Source of the DNA: an uncultured Eubacteriales bacterium
GTDB lineage: Bacteria > Bacillota > Clostridia > Oscillospirales > Acutalibacteraceae
Length of the DNA stretch: 64,000 bases
Assembly: GCA_951801675.1 (NCBI GenBank)
Contig: CATONX010000005.1
Coordinates: forward strand, 47,842-111,841
Reading direction: 5' to 3'
Part shown: positions 25,433 to 33,862 of the stretch, piece by piece
Numbering within the stretch: the stretch's first letter is position 1
Layout of the letters: each line of letters opens with the position of its first letter
Notes under the pieces: model-generated
The model's database searches: none
What the model saw: only the letters and a program-made list of their open reading frames with translations
What the model was told of the DNA's origin: nothing
Program-made: the position numbers and the translations under genes

Positions 25433-25699
25433 TCATTTTTCGGGGTAGAGGGTGTCGATCATGAGGCCGGCGCCAAGGCGGAAACCCTCGATGAAAATCT
25501 GGCAGCACTCGTAGGTGCCCGCGTCTCCCTTGGCGTTGAGGAACCGGTTGAGCAGGGGGCGGTTTTCCTCGCCGAGGGCGCGCAAAAGCTCTTCGTGCGC
25601 ACGCTCGAGGTTCTTTTTCGCCTTGCGGTACTCGGGCGACTGGGGCGGGTCGCCCCAATCAAAGCCGTTGTAGTACAGGTCTTCCAGCATTTTTTGCAT
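25433..25699 (-). CDS. DUF6809-like small protein
   Basis: An 88-residue, largely helical soluble protein beginning MQKMLEDLYYNGFDWGDPPQ. The pattern LEDLYYG..., a central ENRPLLNRFLNAK and a terminal ECCQIFIEGFRLGAGLMID matches small clostridial proteins grouped as DUF6809; no function is known. Ribosome binding site AGGAGGG is 7-8 bases from the start. It may be transcribed from the strong minus-strand promoter at 25928-25956, which would put it under control of the divergent HTH protein. Confidence 0.75.
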   Translation of the reverse strand: MQKMLEDLYYNGFDWGDPPQSPEYRKAKKNLERAHEELLRALGEENRPLLNRFLNAKGDAGTYECCQIFIEGFRLGAGLMIDTLYPEK

Positions 25700-25907
25700 A
25701 ACCGGTCCCTCCTGAATTGAACTTTGTGTTCGTATATGGTATACTGAAAAAAATAGTATTCTTGTTCTTTTCCGAAGCTAATTTCCTGCAAAGGAAACCG
25801 ATGTGGGCCCTGATACTCTCCCCTGACGGCAGACAGAGCCTGAATAAAAGCGAAGGAGGAAAACATTGTAACACATTTACCTAACCGACTGTCATTCTCT
25901 TTGAGAG

Positions 25908-25950
25908 GCTACGTATGTCCTAAATGCATTATATCAGGCCATACGTGACC
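25908..25950. promoter_or_regulatory. Inverted repeat (candidate operator) between DUF6809 and HTH genes
   Basis: The arms GGCTACGTATG (25908-25918) and CATACGTGACC (25940-25950) are inverted copies matching at 9 of 11 positions, with ACGTATG/CATACGT perfect. The right arm fills the spacer of the minus-strand promoter and the left arm lies just past its start site. This geometry is expected for a repressor operator, most simply for the adjacent XRE-type protein. Confidence 0.6.
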
Positions 25951-25956
25951 TGTCAA
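25928..25956 (-). promoter_or_regulatory. Perfect sigma-A promoter directed leftwards
   Basis: On the minus strand -35 TTGACA (plus 25951-25956) and -10 TATAAT (plus 25928-25933) are spaced by 17 bases. It points towards the DUF6809 gene about 220 bases away. The -10/spacer region overlaps the inverted repeat. Confidence 0.75.
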
Positions 25957-25976
25957 TACTTATTGTGAGGTTTTTT

Positions 25977-26198
25977 ATGATTATCGATGCAAATGTTTTG
26001 ATTCACTTGCGAAAAGAAAGGAAACTCACCCAAAAGCAGCTTGCCGAAATGGTTGGAATAGCTGAACGCAATTACCGGCGTTATGAGGCCGGCGAGCTAG
26101 ACCCGCTGACCTCTACGACCAAGGCACTTGCCGAATATTTCGGCGTATCCATCGACTACCTGGTTGGCCGTACCGAGAACCCCGAGGTCAACCACTGA
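25977..26198 (+). CDS. Small XRE-family HTH regulator
   Basis: A 73-residue protein that is almost only an HTH domain: LRKERKLTQKQLAEMVGIAE followed by RNYRRYEAGELDPLTSTTKALAEYF and GVSIDYLVGRTE. This is the classical Cro/C1 fold with the common C-terminal YLVGRTENP. ATG 25977 has GTGAGG 6 bases upstream; an in-frame GTG at 25965 is less likely. It is divergent from DUF6809 and sits beside an inverted repeat, so local repression or autoregulation is likely. A terminator follows. Confidence 0.85.
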   Translation: MIIDANVLIHLRKERKLTQKQLAEMVGIAERNYRRYEAGELDPLTSTTKALAEYFGVSIDYLVGRTENPEVNH

Positions 26199-26226
26199 CC
26201 CCTCCCCCGCTCACCATCCAAAACCA

Positions 26227-26261
26227 AAAACGCCGTACAGCACCATGCTGTACGGCGTTTT
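26227..26261 (-). terminator. Bidirectional terminator between the HTH gene and korC
   Basis: The arms AAAACGCCGTACAGCA and TGCTGTACGGCGTTTT are perfectly complementary with a 3-base loop, with A and T runs at the ends in both directions. It serves both convergent transcripts. Confidence 0.85.
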
Positions 26262-26274
26262 CCTTATCCAAAGC

Positions 26275-26811
26275 TTACAGGCTCATGCCCATCTGGATGG
26301 CCTTCAGGTTCGCATCCTTCAGATGCGCCTTGCGGGCCGGAACGCATTTCTCAATCGCCTTGTGAAGCGCCTCCTCCGAGGAGAAGCCGACTTCCTTGAA
26401 CACCTTGCCGAGCAAAATGATGTTCGCCAGGCCCTTGAGGTCATTCTCCTCCGCCAGGGTGGTAGCGGGGACATAGAAAGCCTCCACGTCCTCTCTTTCC
26501 ACCTTGCCGGAGATCAGGGAACTATCAATAAACACCTTGCCGCCGGGGACCACCGCTTTGATGAACTTCTCATAAGAGGGCAGGTTCATGGCGATGAGCA
26601 CGTCGGGGTTGAGCACCTGGGGCGAGCCGATGGGCTCGTCGGACAGGCAGACGCTGCAGTTGGCGGTGCCGCCGCGCATTTCCGGGCCGTAGGAGGGAAG
26701 CCAGGAGACCTCCTGGCCGTCCATCAGGCCGGCGTACGCGATGACCTTACCGGCAAAGAGGATACCCTGGCCGCCGAAGCCCGCCAGGACCATATTGAAA
26801 TTCTTACTCAT
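26275..26811 (-). CDS. korC: 2-oxoacid:ferredoxin oxidoreductase, gamma subunit (KorC-like)
   Basis: A 178-residue gamma domain of a ferredoxin-dependent 2-oxoacid oxidoreductase, which helps hold the CoA-binding side of the complex. The start [21 protein letters not shown] and the line [20 protein letters not shown] are family signatures. Its ATG overlaps the stop of korB (ATGA), so translation is coupled. It is the last gene of ParA-like-korD-A-B-C. Substrate choice (2-oxoglutarate or branched-chain 2-oxoacids) cannot be settled from sequence by eye. Confidence 0.9.
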   Translation of the reverse strand: MSKNFNMVLAGFGGQGILFAGKVIAYAGLMDGQEVSWLPSYGPEMRGGTANCSVCLSDEPIGSPQVLNPDVLIAMNLPSYEKFIKAVVPGGKVFIDSSLISGKVEREDVEAFYVPATTLAEENDLKGLANIILLGKVFKEVGFSSEEALHKAIEKCVPARKAHLKDANLKAIQMGMSL

Positions 26812-27562
26812 TTCCCTTTGCCTCCTCACTGGTATCCTTATACACGCCCAGCGGATAGTAGGGCAGCATGTTCTCCCGCAGCCAGTCGAGGGCTTCCACC
26901 GGGGTCAGGCCCCAGTTGGTCGGGCAGGAGGAGATTACCTCAATGATGGAATAGCCGCGCTTGTTGATCTGGTTTTCAAAGCCCTTGCGGATGGCCTTCT
27001 TGGCCACCTGGATGTTTTTGACACAGTCCACCGACACGCGCTGGGCCAGAGCCACGCCGTCGAGAGTGGAAAGCATTTCGCAGACACGGATGGGGTTGCC
27101 GGCCACCTTCACGTCACGGCCGTAAGGGGTGGTCTGGGTGACCTGGCCGGGCAGGGTGGTGGGGGCCATCTGGCCGCCGGTCATGCCGTAAATGGCATTG
27201 TTGACAAAGATGACGGTGATGTTTTCCCCGCGGGTGGCGGCATGGACGGTTTCAGCGGTGCCGATGGCGGCAAGGTCGCCGTCGCCCTGGTAGGAGAACA
27301 CGACCCGGTCAGGCAGAGCGCGCTTTAAGCCGGTGGCAACCGCCGGGGCGCGGCCGTGGGGGGCCTCCACCATGTCGCATCCGAAATAGTTATAGGCAAG
27401 CACCGAGCAGCCCACGGGGGCCACGCCGATGGTCTGGCCTTCGATGCCCAGCTCGTCCATGACCTCCGCCACCAGACGGTGGATGATGCCGTGGGTGCAG
27501 CCCGGGCAGTAATGGGTGGGAACGTCGGTCAATGCATGAGGTCTGTCAAACACGATCGCCAT
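26804..27562 (-). CDS. korB: 2-oxoacid:ferredoxin oxidoreductase, beta subunit (KorB-like)
   Basis: A 252-residue thiamine-diphosphate-binding subunit. The N-terminal [10 protein letters not shown] motif supplies a conserved CxxC, and the ThDP/Mg motif is [14 protein letters not shown] followed by [11 protein letters not shown]. The reaction is oxidative decarboxylation of a 2-oxoacid with CoA and reduction of ferredoxin, reversible under fermentative conditions. The [11 protein letters not shown] line is typical of Kor/Vor type rather than pyruvate enzymes. It is translated from within the stop of korA, whose last base it shares. Confidence 0.92.
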   Translation of the reverse strand: MAIVFDRPHALTDVPTHYCPGCTHGIIHRLVAEVMDELGIEGQTIGVAPVGCSVLAYNYFGCDMVEAPHGRAPAVATGLKRALPDRVVFSYQGDGDLAAIGTAETVHAATRGENITVIFVNNAIYGMTGGQMAPTTLPGQVTQTTPYGRDVKVAGNPIRVCEMLSTLDGVALAQRVSVDCVKNIQVAKKAIRKGFENQINKRGYSIIEVISSCPTNWGLTPVEALDWLRENMLPYYPLGVYKDTSEEAKGNE

Positions 27563-28626
27563 TATTTCGCACCTCCTGCAAGTTTCTTAATTTCCCCGAG
27601 CACCTCGGCGGGGCTGGGGATGATGCCGCCGGTATGGCCGAAGAAGCTCACCGGCGCGGCGCCGTTTACGGCCAGGCGGACATCGTCCACCATCTGGCCC
27701 ATGCTCATTTCCACGGTGAGGAAATGCTTGGTGGTTTTCGCTGCTTCCTGGATCGCGTCCGTGGGAAAGGGCCACAGGGTGATCGGGCGGATGAGGCCCA
27801 CCTTGATGCCCTCGGCGCGGGCGGCCTTCACGGCACTCTTACAAACACGGGAAGAAGCGCCGTAGGCGACCACAATAAACTCCGCGTCGTCGGCCATATA
27901 GCTTTCCGACCGCTGCTCCTTGGACTTAATCCGGTCATAGCGCTCAAAGCGCTCCTTGACCAGAGCCTCCAGGTCGCCGGGGGTTAAGTAAAGGGAGTTT
28001 ACGATGTTATGCGGGCGCTTATTCTCATGGCCGTTGGCAGCCCAGGTTTTTTCGGGAAGGTCGCGCTTGGGGCGCTCCTTGATTTCCACGGGTTCCATCA
28101 TCTGGCCCAGAGCGCCGTCCGCCAGGATCATGGCGGGCATGCGGTACAGGTCCGCCATGTCGAAGGCGTCCATCACCAGGTCCACCATTTCCTGCACGGT
28201 GGACGGGGCGAACACCAGCACATGCAAGTCGCCGTGGCCGGGGGCGCGGGTGGCCTGCCAGTAGTCCGCCTGAGAGGGCTGGATGCCGCCCAGGCCCGGG
28301 CCGCCGCGCTGGACGTTGATGATGACGCAGGGCAGGTCAGACCCGGCGATATAGGAAATGCCCTCGGTCTTCAGGCTGATGCCGGGAGAAGAAGATGAGG
28401 TCAGCGCGCGCACGCCCGCCGAAGCGGCGCCGAGCACCATGTTGATCGCGGCGACTTCCGACTCCGCCTGCAAATAGGTTCCGCCGATTTTCGGCATGCG
28501 CTTGGCCATGTAGGCCGCGACTTCCGTCTGGGGGGTGATCGGGTAACCGAAGAAGTGGCGGCAGCCTGCCTGGATGGCAGCCTCGGCCAACGCTTCGTTG
28601 CCCTTCATCAATACTCGTTCTGCCAT
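27562..28626 (-). CDS. korA: 2-oxoacid:ferredoxin oxidoreductase, alpha subunit (KorA-like)
   Basis: A 354-residue pyrimidine-binding subunit. [20 protein letters not shown] with [10 protein letters not shown] is the family opening, and [15 protein letters not shown] the conserved Ser-rich loop. Later, [14 protein letters not shown] [15 protein letters not shown] and the C-terminal VAYGASSRV complete the subunit. I start at 28626, where the frame matches the family; sequence further upstream overlaps the ferredoxin gene. There are only 7 bases between the ferredoxin stop and this start. Confidence 0.92.
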   Translation of the reverse strand: MAERVLMKGNEALAEAAIQAGCRHFFGYPITPQTEVAAYMAKRMPKIGGTYLQAESEVAAINMVLGAASAGVRALTSSSSPGISLKTEGISYIAGSDLPCVIINVQRGGPGLGGIQPSQADYWQATRAPGHGDLHVLVFAPSTVQEMVDLVMDAFDMADLYRMPAMILADGALGQMMEPVEIKERPKRDLPEKTWAANGHENKRPHNIVNSLYLTPGDLEALVKERFERYDRIKSKEQRSESYMADDAEFIVVAYGASSRVCKSAVKAARAEGIKVGLIRPITLWPFPTDAIQEAAKTTKHFLTVEMSMGQMVDDVRLAVNGAAPVSFFGHTGGIIPSPAEVLGEIKKLAGGAK

Positions 28627-28633
28627 TTCTTCA

Positions 28634-28840
28634 CTACCTTTCCACAATGATCGCGCAATCCGGGCACATCTGTGCACACATGGCGCAGCCAATACATTTC
28701 TCTTCGTCGAGAAGAACAGCCGGGTGATAGCCCTTGCTGTTGATCTTTTCCCGGTCAAATCCGATGATTTTTCGCGGGCAGGCGGTCATGCAAAGGCCGC
28801 AGCCCTTGCAGGTATCAGCCTTTACGGTGATTTTTGCCAT
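28634..28840 (-). CDS. korD: 4Fe-4S dicluster ferredoxin subunit of the 2-oxoacid oxidoreductase (KorD-like)
   Basis: A 68-residue ferredoxin with two CxxCxxCxxxC motifs, CKGCGLCMTACP and CIGCAMCAQMCP, each binding a 4Fe-4S cluster. It carries electrons from the alpha/beta core to free ferredoxin. GGAGGTG lies 8 bases before the ATG at 28840. It is first in the korDABC set and begins 16 bases after the ParA-like gene. Confidence 0.93.
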   Translation of the reverse strand: MAKITVKADTCKGCGLCMTACPRKIIGFDREKINSKGYHPAVLLDEEKCIGCAMCAQMCPDCAIIVER

Positions 28841-28856
28841 CCAAAGCACCTCCAGC

Positions 28857-29537
28857 TTAAGAATTTTCCCAGGGGAATTTGACATAGATCTGGGCTTCCA
28901 ATATATTGCCGATCCGGCCGGCGAGCGAACCCGCGGCGGCCGGAGGAGCCGTTGTGAACAGGACGGGCAGCCCGGTTAAGCGGGACACCTCGTCGGCAAA
29001 GGGGACCGACGCGAGCACGTCGGCGGCGGTGGTCTGCCGGGACATGTGGGAGTTGTTAACAAGGCCGGTGGCCTTCAGGCGGCTGGCCGCCTCGATTTCC
29101 GGGAGCAGAGAGGCCGCTTCCTGGGCGGTGGTGGTGAGCACCCGGTACTGGTTGATCACGTAGAGCATGGCATAGTCCCCGGCTTCCTTGATCCGGCCGG
29201 AGAAACGGCCCAGGGCGGTTACGCCCGCATCGTCCCCGCCGGTGTCGAAGATCACGTGGTCCGCGTCCGTGTCGAACACGGAGAAGATGCTCGCCGGGAG
29301 GGCCGGGATGTCCAGCGTGGTTCCGGCGCCGCCGGGGGCCAGCACGTGAATGCCGAGGCTCTCCAGCTCCTTCGTATAATCGGAAGAGCGAAAGTAGGGA
29401 TTGACCACGTCCAAATCCACCAGGGTGACGGATTTGCCCTCACTGCGAAGCCGGTGGGCCAAGTTGAGGGAAAGGTTCGTTTTGCCTGTGCCGTAATGGC
29501 CGCAGACGATTATCAGCTTTGGAAAGGAAAACGGCAT
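28857..29537 (-). CDS. ParA/MinD-like P-loop ATPase linked to korDABC
   Basis: A 226-residue soluble nucleotide-binding protein. The P loop is IIVCGHYGTGKTNLSLNLAH near residues 8-27, followed by VTLVDLDVVNPYFRS (Walker A'/switch I type) and VIFDTGGDDAGV (Walker B). The motif is GTGKT rather than the deviant KGGxGKT of classical ParA/MinD, so it is a CobQ/CobB/MinD-like relative. The start at 29537 has AAGGAGG upstream. The promoter at 29634-29662 and the short gap to korD place it first in the operon, suggesting a role with the oxidoreductase such as cluster or cofactor insertion; that is inference. Confidence 0.8.
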   Translation of the reverse strand: MPFSFPKLIIVCGHYGTGKTNLSLNLAHRLRSEGKSVTLVDLDVVNPYFRSSDYTKELESLGIHVLAPGGAGTTLDIPALPASIFSVFDTDADHVIFDTGGDDAGVTALGRFSGRIKEAGDYAMLYVINQYRVLTTTAQEAASLLPEIEAASRLKATGLVNNSHMSRQTTAADVLASVPFADEVSRLTGLPVLFTTAPPAAAGSLAGRIGNILEAQIYVKFPWENS

Positions 29538-29988
29538 GCGTTTTGATTTCCTCCTTTTATGTAAAAATAGACCCGCCGCGCGGATGAATTCCAATTATTT
29601 GAAAATCCGCATATTATTCGGCCGGTTCTGCTTATTATACCATCCTCCTCGACACAATTCAACGAAAAATTCCTGCCTGCCACAAAAAGGACGGGGGTTC
29701 GGCTGGTTTTCCACCTTTTTATACAAAAAAGTGCCGGAAGTCCGGCATAATTTTTCCCGAAGTCCCGGCCTTTTCGGCTTGAGGGCGCATAAACCTCTTC
29801 CACCTCATAGGGGCGGTGCTGCACCGCGTCCTTTTGTGAAGCACACAGCAGATGCCGTCCGGCTATGCGGCAAGAAAATTTCCCGGGAAAAGAACCTTTG
29901 CCGCTTTGGGGCGGCCCTCTTTACAAGCCCGGCCGTATAAAGAAAAACCCCGTATACAGCGAGCGCTGCGGTAAGGCCGATTCCAGCG
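29538..29988. other. Intergenic region upstream of the ParA-like/kor operon
   Basis: The right-hand neighbour is the terminator at 29989. The first 125 bases hold the kor operon leader and promoter. The remaining stretch up to 29988 contains no gene I can support. Several open frames cross it, including one with a hydrophobic segment, but they lack ribosome binding sites or overlap the terminator. Confidence 0.4.
29634..29662 (-). promoter_or_regulatory. Sigma-A promoter of the ParA-like/korDABC operon
   Basis: On the minus strand -35 TTGAAT (plus 29657-29662), a 17-base spacer and -10 TATAAT (plus 29634-29639), with an extended -10 TGG before it. The leader is about 90 bases. Confidence 0.75.
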
Positions 29989-30052
29989 TAAAAAAGACGG
30001 TTTTCCGCGTCTTCCCTGCCGGGTAAGGAACGGAAAACCGTTTTCGTTTTTG
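29989..30052 (-). terminator. Terminator of the membrane protein/J-domain operon
   Basis: On the minus strand AACGGTTTTCCG and CGGAAAACCGTC pair around a 22-base loop, followed by TTTTTT. It lies 15 bases after the stop of the 30067-30603 gene. Confidence 0.75.
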
Positions 30053-30066
30053 AAAGACCGGCGTCG

Positions 30067-30603
30067 TTATGTTCCATGAAACAAGTTGCGCACCGTCTTT
30101 TGCATCCGATGGACATACAGGGCGATCAGCCGGGTGACGCCGATGTCGTAAATGACGAAGGTGACGTTTGCAAGCAAGAGCAGGACCAACGGCCCGTAAG
30201 CGCCGAACACCTCCAGGATGTCCTCCGGGATGCCCAGCACGTTGGTGACCACATAGTAGGCCGACACGCAGGCCACGTTAAATACAAGGAGCTTAATGAT
30301 CCATTCCAGCCACAGCTTTCCAAGCCGTTCGACGGTGCCCTTTAATACCGGGTAATACCCGAGAAACGCAATATACATCACGGCGGCTTCCTTGCTGGGC
30401 GCGAGAAAGAAAGAGAGAATCGCCGTGGCCGCATAAACACCCAGCGCCCGGCTGCTCCCCATCTCAATAACCGCCGGAATCAGCAGCACTCCCGCAATGG
30501 CGGGCAAGGCATAGTCGGCAATGGAAAAGAAGCTTAAGAGCATGACGACTACCGACAAGGCCGTCAGGATTCCGCCAAAAGCCAGCTTCTGACTGCTTTT
30601 CAT
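30067..30603 (-). CDS. Multispanning membrane protein, resembling ECF-transporter S components
   Basis: A 178-residue protein with about five hydrophobic helices, starting MKSSQKLAFGGILTALSVVV and ending in a basic tail (HRMQKTVRNLFHG). The N-terminal xxxLAxxGILTALSxV pattern and small size are like substrate-binding S components of energy-coupling factor vitamin transporters, but no diagnostic vitamin-family motif is visible. An AGGAGG site lies 11 bases from ATG 30603 and 5 from an in-frame GTG at 30609, so the exact start is uncertain. It is last of a three-gene operon with the J-domain and DUF5685 proteins. Confidence 0.7.
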   Translation of the reverse strand: MKSSQKLAFGGILTALSVVVMLLSFFSIADYALPAIAGVLLIPAVIEMGSSRALGVYAATAILSFFLAPSKEAAVMYIAFLGYYPVLKGTVERLGKLWLEWIIKLLVFNVACVSAYYVVTNVLGIPEDILEVFGAYGPLVLLLLANVTFVIYDIGVTRLIALYVHRMQKTVRNLFHGT

Positions 30604-30628
30604 CGGCACCCTTCCCTCCTATCCGAAT

Positions 30629-31264
30629 TTAACAGCAGCTGATCAGGTCCCCGCCCATGCATTCGCAGCAGCAGTCCGCGCAGATCAGGCCCGAACACAT
30701 GTCGCACGCCGAACAGCCGGTCTGCGCCGGCGCGCCGCCCCGGTTGCCGTAGGGGTTGGCGCGGTAGCCGCCGGCGTTTCTCTGCCATTGCAGCTGATTG
30801 AGGGCCGCGCGGTATTCGGCATTGTTCGGGTCCATACGGTTTGCAGTGGCAAAGTGGGTGTAGGCCTCTTCCAGCCAGCCCCGCTTATACAGCACGCTTC
30901 CCTTGAGAAAGTACCACTCCGCGTCCCGGTTGGCGCTGGGCACCCCGTCGAGCAGCTGGTCGGCGTCCTCGATGCGGTTGGCGTTAATCATATTGCGAAT
31001 GTCCCGAAACTGGGAAGACCCGCCGTAAGACGAGCCGCCATAGGAAGAACCGCCGGAGGAACCGGAGGCGCCGCCGCGGCGCAGCTTCATGATCTGATCG
31101 TATGCAGCGTTGATCTCCTGCATCTTTTCCTGCGCCAGGTCGGACAGGGGATTGTTCCCATACCGGTCGGGATGGTACTTCTTCGCCAGCTCCCGGTACG
31201 CTGTTTTTACTTCCTCATCGCTTGCATTGGGCGAGACTCCCAGAACCTTATAAGGATCGGTCAT
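30629..31264 (-). CDS. J-domain protein with TPR-like middle and Cys-rich tail
   Basis: A 211-residue co-chaperone-type protein. The N-terminal J domain ([18 protein letters not shown]) has the essential HPD in [10 protein letters not shown] Gly/Ser/Tyr-rich linker follows. A helical repeat around residues 115-160 ([20 protein letters not shown]) resembles a TPR. The last 30 residues contain ten cysteines ([20 protein letters not shown]). It lacks the DnaJ zinc finger and substrate domains, so it is not canonical DnaJ. The start overlaps the stop of the DUF5685 gene by 4 bases, which points to a shared function. Confidence 0.88.
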   Translation of the reverse strand: MTDPYKVLGVSPNASDEEVKTAYRELAKKYHPDRYGNNPLSDLAQEKMQEINAAYDQIMKLRRGGASGSSGGSSYGGSSYGGSSQFRDIRNMINANRIEDADQLLDGVPSANRDAEWYFLKGSVLYKRGWLEEAYTHFATANRMDPNNAEYRAALNQLQWQRNAGGYRANPYGNRGGAPAQTGCSACDMCSGLICADCCCECMGGDLISCC

Positions 31265-32199
31265 TCGCCGCTCACCTCCGTTTTCTTTAAGCCGCTTTTC
31301 TCCTGTTTTGCCTGGCGGCGCCGTCCTTTGCGGGATGGATTCTTCTCAACCGGGTGAAACACCCGCCTGGCCACCATCGGCAGCCCCTCGTAAAAAATAT
31401 TCTCCAAAATCGGCCCGAAGCGCTTCTCCTCCAACAAATCGAAGGTGGCAGCCGCCTCCACTTCGGTGCGTTCGAGCACCTGTTCGGCGTACTCCTTTGC
31501 CCCGGAGATTTCGTTTTCCTCGGTTATCCCGCTTCTTCGCAGGAACACATTATAGTTGCCGCTTGCTAAGTCCTTTTTCATATCGTCCGCCGCGTCAATG
31601 AGGTAAATCCAGCGGCCCAAACAATATCCCAGCCGGGAAAGGATCCGTTTTTCCCGCTCGTCCGCGGAAAGCATGGCGCATACCTTTGAAAGCATCCGGG
31701 CGGTAGGCACGGCGGCCGCGTCCACACTTTGGGTATTCTCCGCCTCTACCCTGCCCTGGGCCTTGATGTATTCCTCCATCACCTCGTCAAGTGCCTCATA
31801 CCGCTTTCTTGCTTTCTTGCGCATATGCGCCGCATAAGGAAGGGCGAGCCGGGCGGGGATGGATTTGAGGAAGGTTTGGTCAGCCACGTTATCCTTGAGC
31901 TTATAATAAAGCATCACCATGGAAGCCGCGGCAGAGAAGGAAAAGGCCTCGCCGCCCTTGCAGCACAGGCACTTTTTGAGCGGATTAAAGAGGCATCGCT
32001 GCCGCTCGAACCCGGCACATGTTTCCTTTACCGCCAGACCAAGCATGGCGAGAAACGCGAAATCGTAATTCAGGGTCATCCGGGAGAGAATGCCATACTC
32101 CCGCCCCATGCATTTGCACAAGGCACAGTAAACGCCCTTATACATTTCGAATTCCTTCACCCTTAGATTTGGCTGAAAGGGCTTGATATATCCGAACAC
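31261..32199 (-). CDS. DUF5685 family protein, Cys-rich
   Basis: A 312-residue, mostly helical soluble protein opening [20 protein letters not shown] and then [16 protein letters not shown]. The N-terminal third contains many cysteines ([19 protein letters not shown]), likely metal binding. The middle part [20 protein letters not shown] has an aspartate-rich DxxDD pattern reminiscent of all-alpha prenyltransferase-type folds. Family DUF5685 has no established function. It precedes and overlaps the J-domain gene by 4 bases. Confidence 0.8.
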   Translation of the reverse strand: MFGYIKPFQPNLRVKEFEMYKGVYCALCKCMGREYGILSRMTLNYDFAFLAMLGLAVKETCAGFERQRCLFNPLKKCLCCKGGEAFSFSAAASMVMLYYKLKDNVADQTFLKSIPARLALPYAAHMRKKARKRYEALDEVMEEYIKAQGRVEAENTQSVDAAAVPTARMLSKVCAMLSADEREKRILSRLGYCLGRWIYLIDAADDMKKDLASGNYNVFLRRSGITEENEISGAKEYAEQVLERTEVEAAATFDLLEEKRFGPILENIFYEGLPMVARRVFHPVEKNPSRKGRRRQAKQEKSGLKKTEVSGE

Positions 32200-32312
32200 C
32201 CGCTCACTTCATTTCCTTGTGCAATGGTTTTTCCCTGTATTTTGGCAGAAGAAAAAAGCAAAACGTCTCATTTTGCTTTTACGTCCGTCTACAGTATTTA
32301 CATAATAGAGTT

Positions 32313-32358
32313 AGTTTACAGACTGCAAAGGGAAATTACAATTAATAATCTGTAAACT
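32313..32358. repeat. AT-rich inverted repeat upstream of the DUF5685 operon
   Basis: Perfect 10-base arms AGTTTACAGA (32313-32322) and TCTGTAAACT (32349-32358) flank 26 AT-rich bases. Next to them CTGCAAAG and CTTTGCAAG extend the symmetry on one side. It lies about 120 bases upstream of the DUF5685 start, where a promoter is expected, so a protein-binding site is plausible. Confidence 0.45.
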
Positions 32359-32361
32359 TTG

Positions 32362-32409
32362 CAAGAAACCGCCGGTTTTCGGCATTTTATCAGCGAATTC
32401 CGGCGGTCT
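32362..32409 (-). terminator. Terminator of the GH10-like lipoprotein gene
   Basis: The arms ACCGCCGG (32368-32375) and CCGGCGGT (32400-32407) enclose 24 bases. On the minus strand TTTCTTG follows. The T-run is modest. Confidence 0.6.
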
Positions 32410-32419
32410 TTCCTTGCTT

Positions 32420-33721
32420 TTATCGTGTTTGTTTCAATATACTGGATAAATTGTCTCTTTCTGCTTTCCTGACTTCGCTGGGCTGATCGGCGAACAGGGC
32501 AGAATAGCTATAAAAGCAGACGCCCTTGCAGTTTTCGATCTGGCGGCTGAGCTCCACCTGGCGTTTGATCAGATCGGTACAGGTCTGCCATTCGCTCTTG
32601 CCGCTCCCGGCGTAGGCGTCCTCTTCTCCAGTTTTGTAGGCGGCAAGGCCCAGGTAAAGGGAAACGTCCTGCGCCTTGACAAGCCCGGCCCACTCCCTGG
32701 ACACCGCTTCAAAGGGCATCTTGGAATTTTGAAAACCGAAATAGACCTGTGGGAGCAGATAGTCCACATAGCCGGGTTCGCTTCCCCATTTGGCCACGTC
32801 CGCATACTTATTGGAGTAATTTTTCTCCACGTCCGCCGCGGGGCTGATGCCGAAGACGCAGGAGGGATCGGCGCCCTTGATGCCGGCATACATGGCTTTC
32901 ATCAGCTCGCTTACCTGCTCACGCCGCCAGTCCTCCCTGGACAGGGGACCACCCGACGCGGTATATCCGTCGTATTGAGCCTGGTCGGCATCGCCAAAGT
33001 CGTCAGGATAAAAGTAATCGTCAAAGTGGATGCCGTCCACTTTGTACTTGGTGACAAGCTCCACGGCTCCCTGTACGATGAGCTCGCGAACCTGTGGGAT
33101 CCCGGGGTTGAAATACTGCCCGCTTCCCGTCTGCACCACAAAGCCGGATTCGCTCCATTTGGCGTAAGGTCCGTCGGTATCCAGGGTTTCAGGCACCAGG
33201 GTCTCGCCGGTATTGAGCTGGATGCGGTAGGGATTGAGCCAGGCGTGCAGCTTTAAGCCCCGTTCGTGGGCAGCGGTGACGGCGATTTTCAGAAGGTCGT
33301 ATCCGGGATCCTTCCCCTGCTCGCCGGTGAGCAGGTGGGAGAAGGGAAAATATTCGGTGGGATAGAGGGCGTCGGCAAAAGGGCGGACCTGAAAAAACAC
33401 CGTGTTGAGCCCGAAGGCGCTGATTTGATCGAACATGGTCTGCACCCGGGCGGTGGCGGCCGCTTCGTCGAGTCCCTGGCAGCCCAGCTCCAGATACGAA
33501 ATCCAAATCCCGCGCAACTCGTCTTGCGAGGCTTGGCCGGTGTCGGATTCTCTGGGCGTCAGCAGGGCAGACTGAGGATAGGCAAAGTCCGGCTCGTCCT
33601 CTTTTGCCGGTGCGTAAAGGGAGCCGAGCGTTTCCACGCCGGAAGGGTCAGAAGGTGCAAAACAGCCGGAAAACAGGAGCGCGCAGAGCAGGATGGGTAT
33701 AATAAAACGAATGGATTTCAT
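32420..33721 (-). CDS. Glycosyl hydrolase-like (GHL10/DUF187) lipoprotein
   Basis: A 433-residue exported lipoprotein: the signal peptide ends in the lipobox LLFSGC with lipidated Cys20. After a linker, the sequence ELRGIWISYLELGCQG opens a TIM-barrel-type GHL10 domain. Conserved lines are NTVFFQVRPFADALYPTEYF, LHAWLNPYRI and VDGIHFDDYFYPD, the last containing the acidic pair typical of the active site. The family is linked to cell-wall or polysaccharide hydrolysis, with substrate unproved. ATG 33721 is chosen because it begins a good signal peptide. It is monocistronic. Confidence 0.9.
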   Translation of the reverse strand: MKSIRFIIPILLCALLFSGCFAPSDPSGVETLGSLYAPAKEDEPDFAYPQSALLTPRESDTGQASQDELRGIWISYLELGCQGLDEAAATARVQTMFDQISAFGLNTVFFQVRPFADALYPTEYFPFSHLLTGEQGKDPGYDLLKIAVTAAHERGLKLHAWLNPYRIQLNTGETLVPETLDTDGPYAKWSESGFVVQTGSGQYFNPGIPQVRELIVQGAVELVTKYKVDGIHFDDYFYPDDFGDADQAQYDGYTASGGPLSREDWRREQVSELMKAMYAGIKGADPSCVFGISPAADVEKNYSNKYADVAKWGSEPGYVDYLLPQVYFGFQNSKMPFEAVSREWAGLVKAQDVSLYLGLAAYKTGEEDAYAGSGKSEWQTCTDLIKRQVELSRQIENCKGVCFYSYSALFADQPSEVRKAERDNLSSILKQTR

Positions 33722-33773
33722 TGGCGATGCCTCTTTTCTGAGTTCCACCGATTGATTCGGAATTTGTTTTTCG

Positions 33774-33802
33774 TTGACAAACGAACCATCTCATTATAAT
33801 AT
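33774..33802 (+). promoter_or_regulatory. Sigma-A promoter of the DUF1294 gene
   Basis: -35 TTGACA (33774-33779) is followed by TATAAT at 15 bases or TAATAT at 17 bases (33797-33802). The predicted transcript begins about 50 bases before the start codon. Confidence 0.6.
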
Positions 33803-33862
33803 GAATACAAAATAAAACTTTGTCAAAATGCTGCCGGACTTTGGCGGAAAGGCAGGCTCCTT

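Noticed and set aside
25459..25866. Alternative minus-strand frame of 135 codons overlapping the DUF6809 gene
   Set aside because: It lies out of frame with the recognisable DUF6809 protein, has no ribosome binding site and its sequence is low complexity.
29805..30116. Possible small membrane protein on the minus strand with a hydrophobic segment LFYAGIGLTAALAVYG
   Set aside because: It runs through the terminator hairpin at 29989-30052 and overlaps the stop of the preceding gene, with no ribosome binding site. If the terminator is functional the frame is not transcribed.
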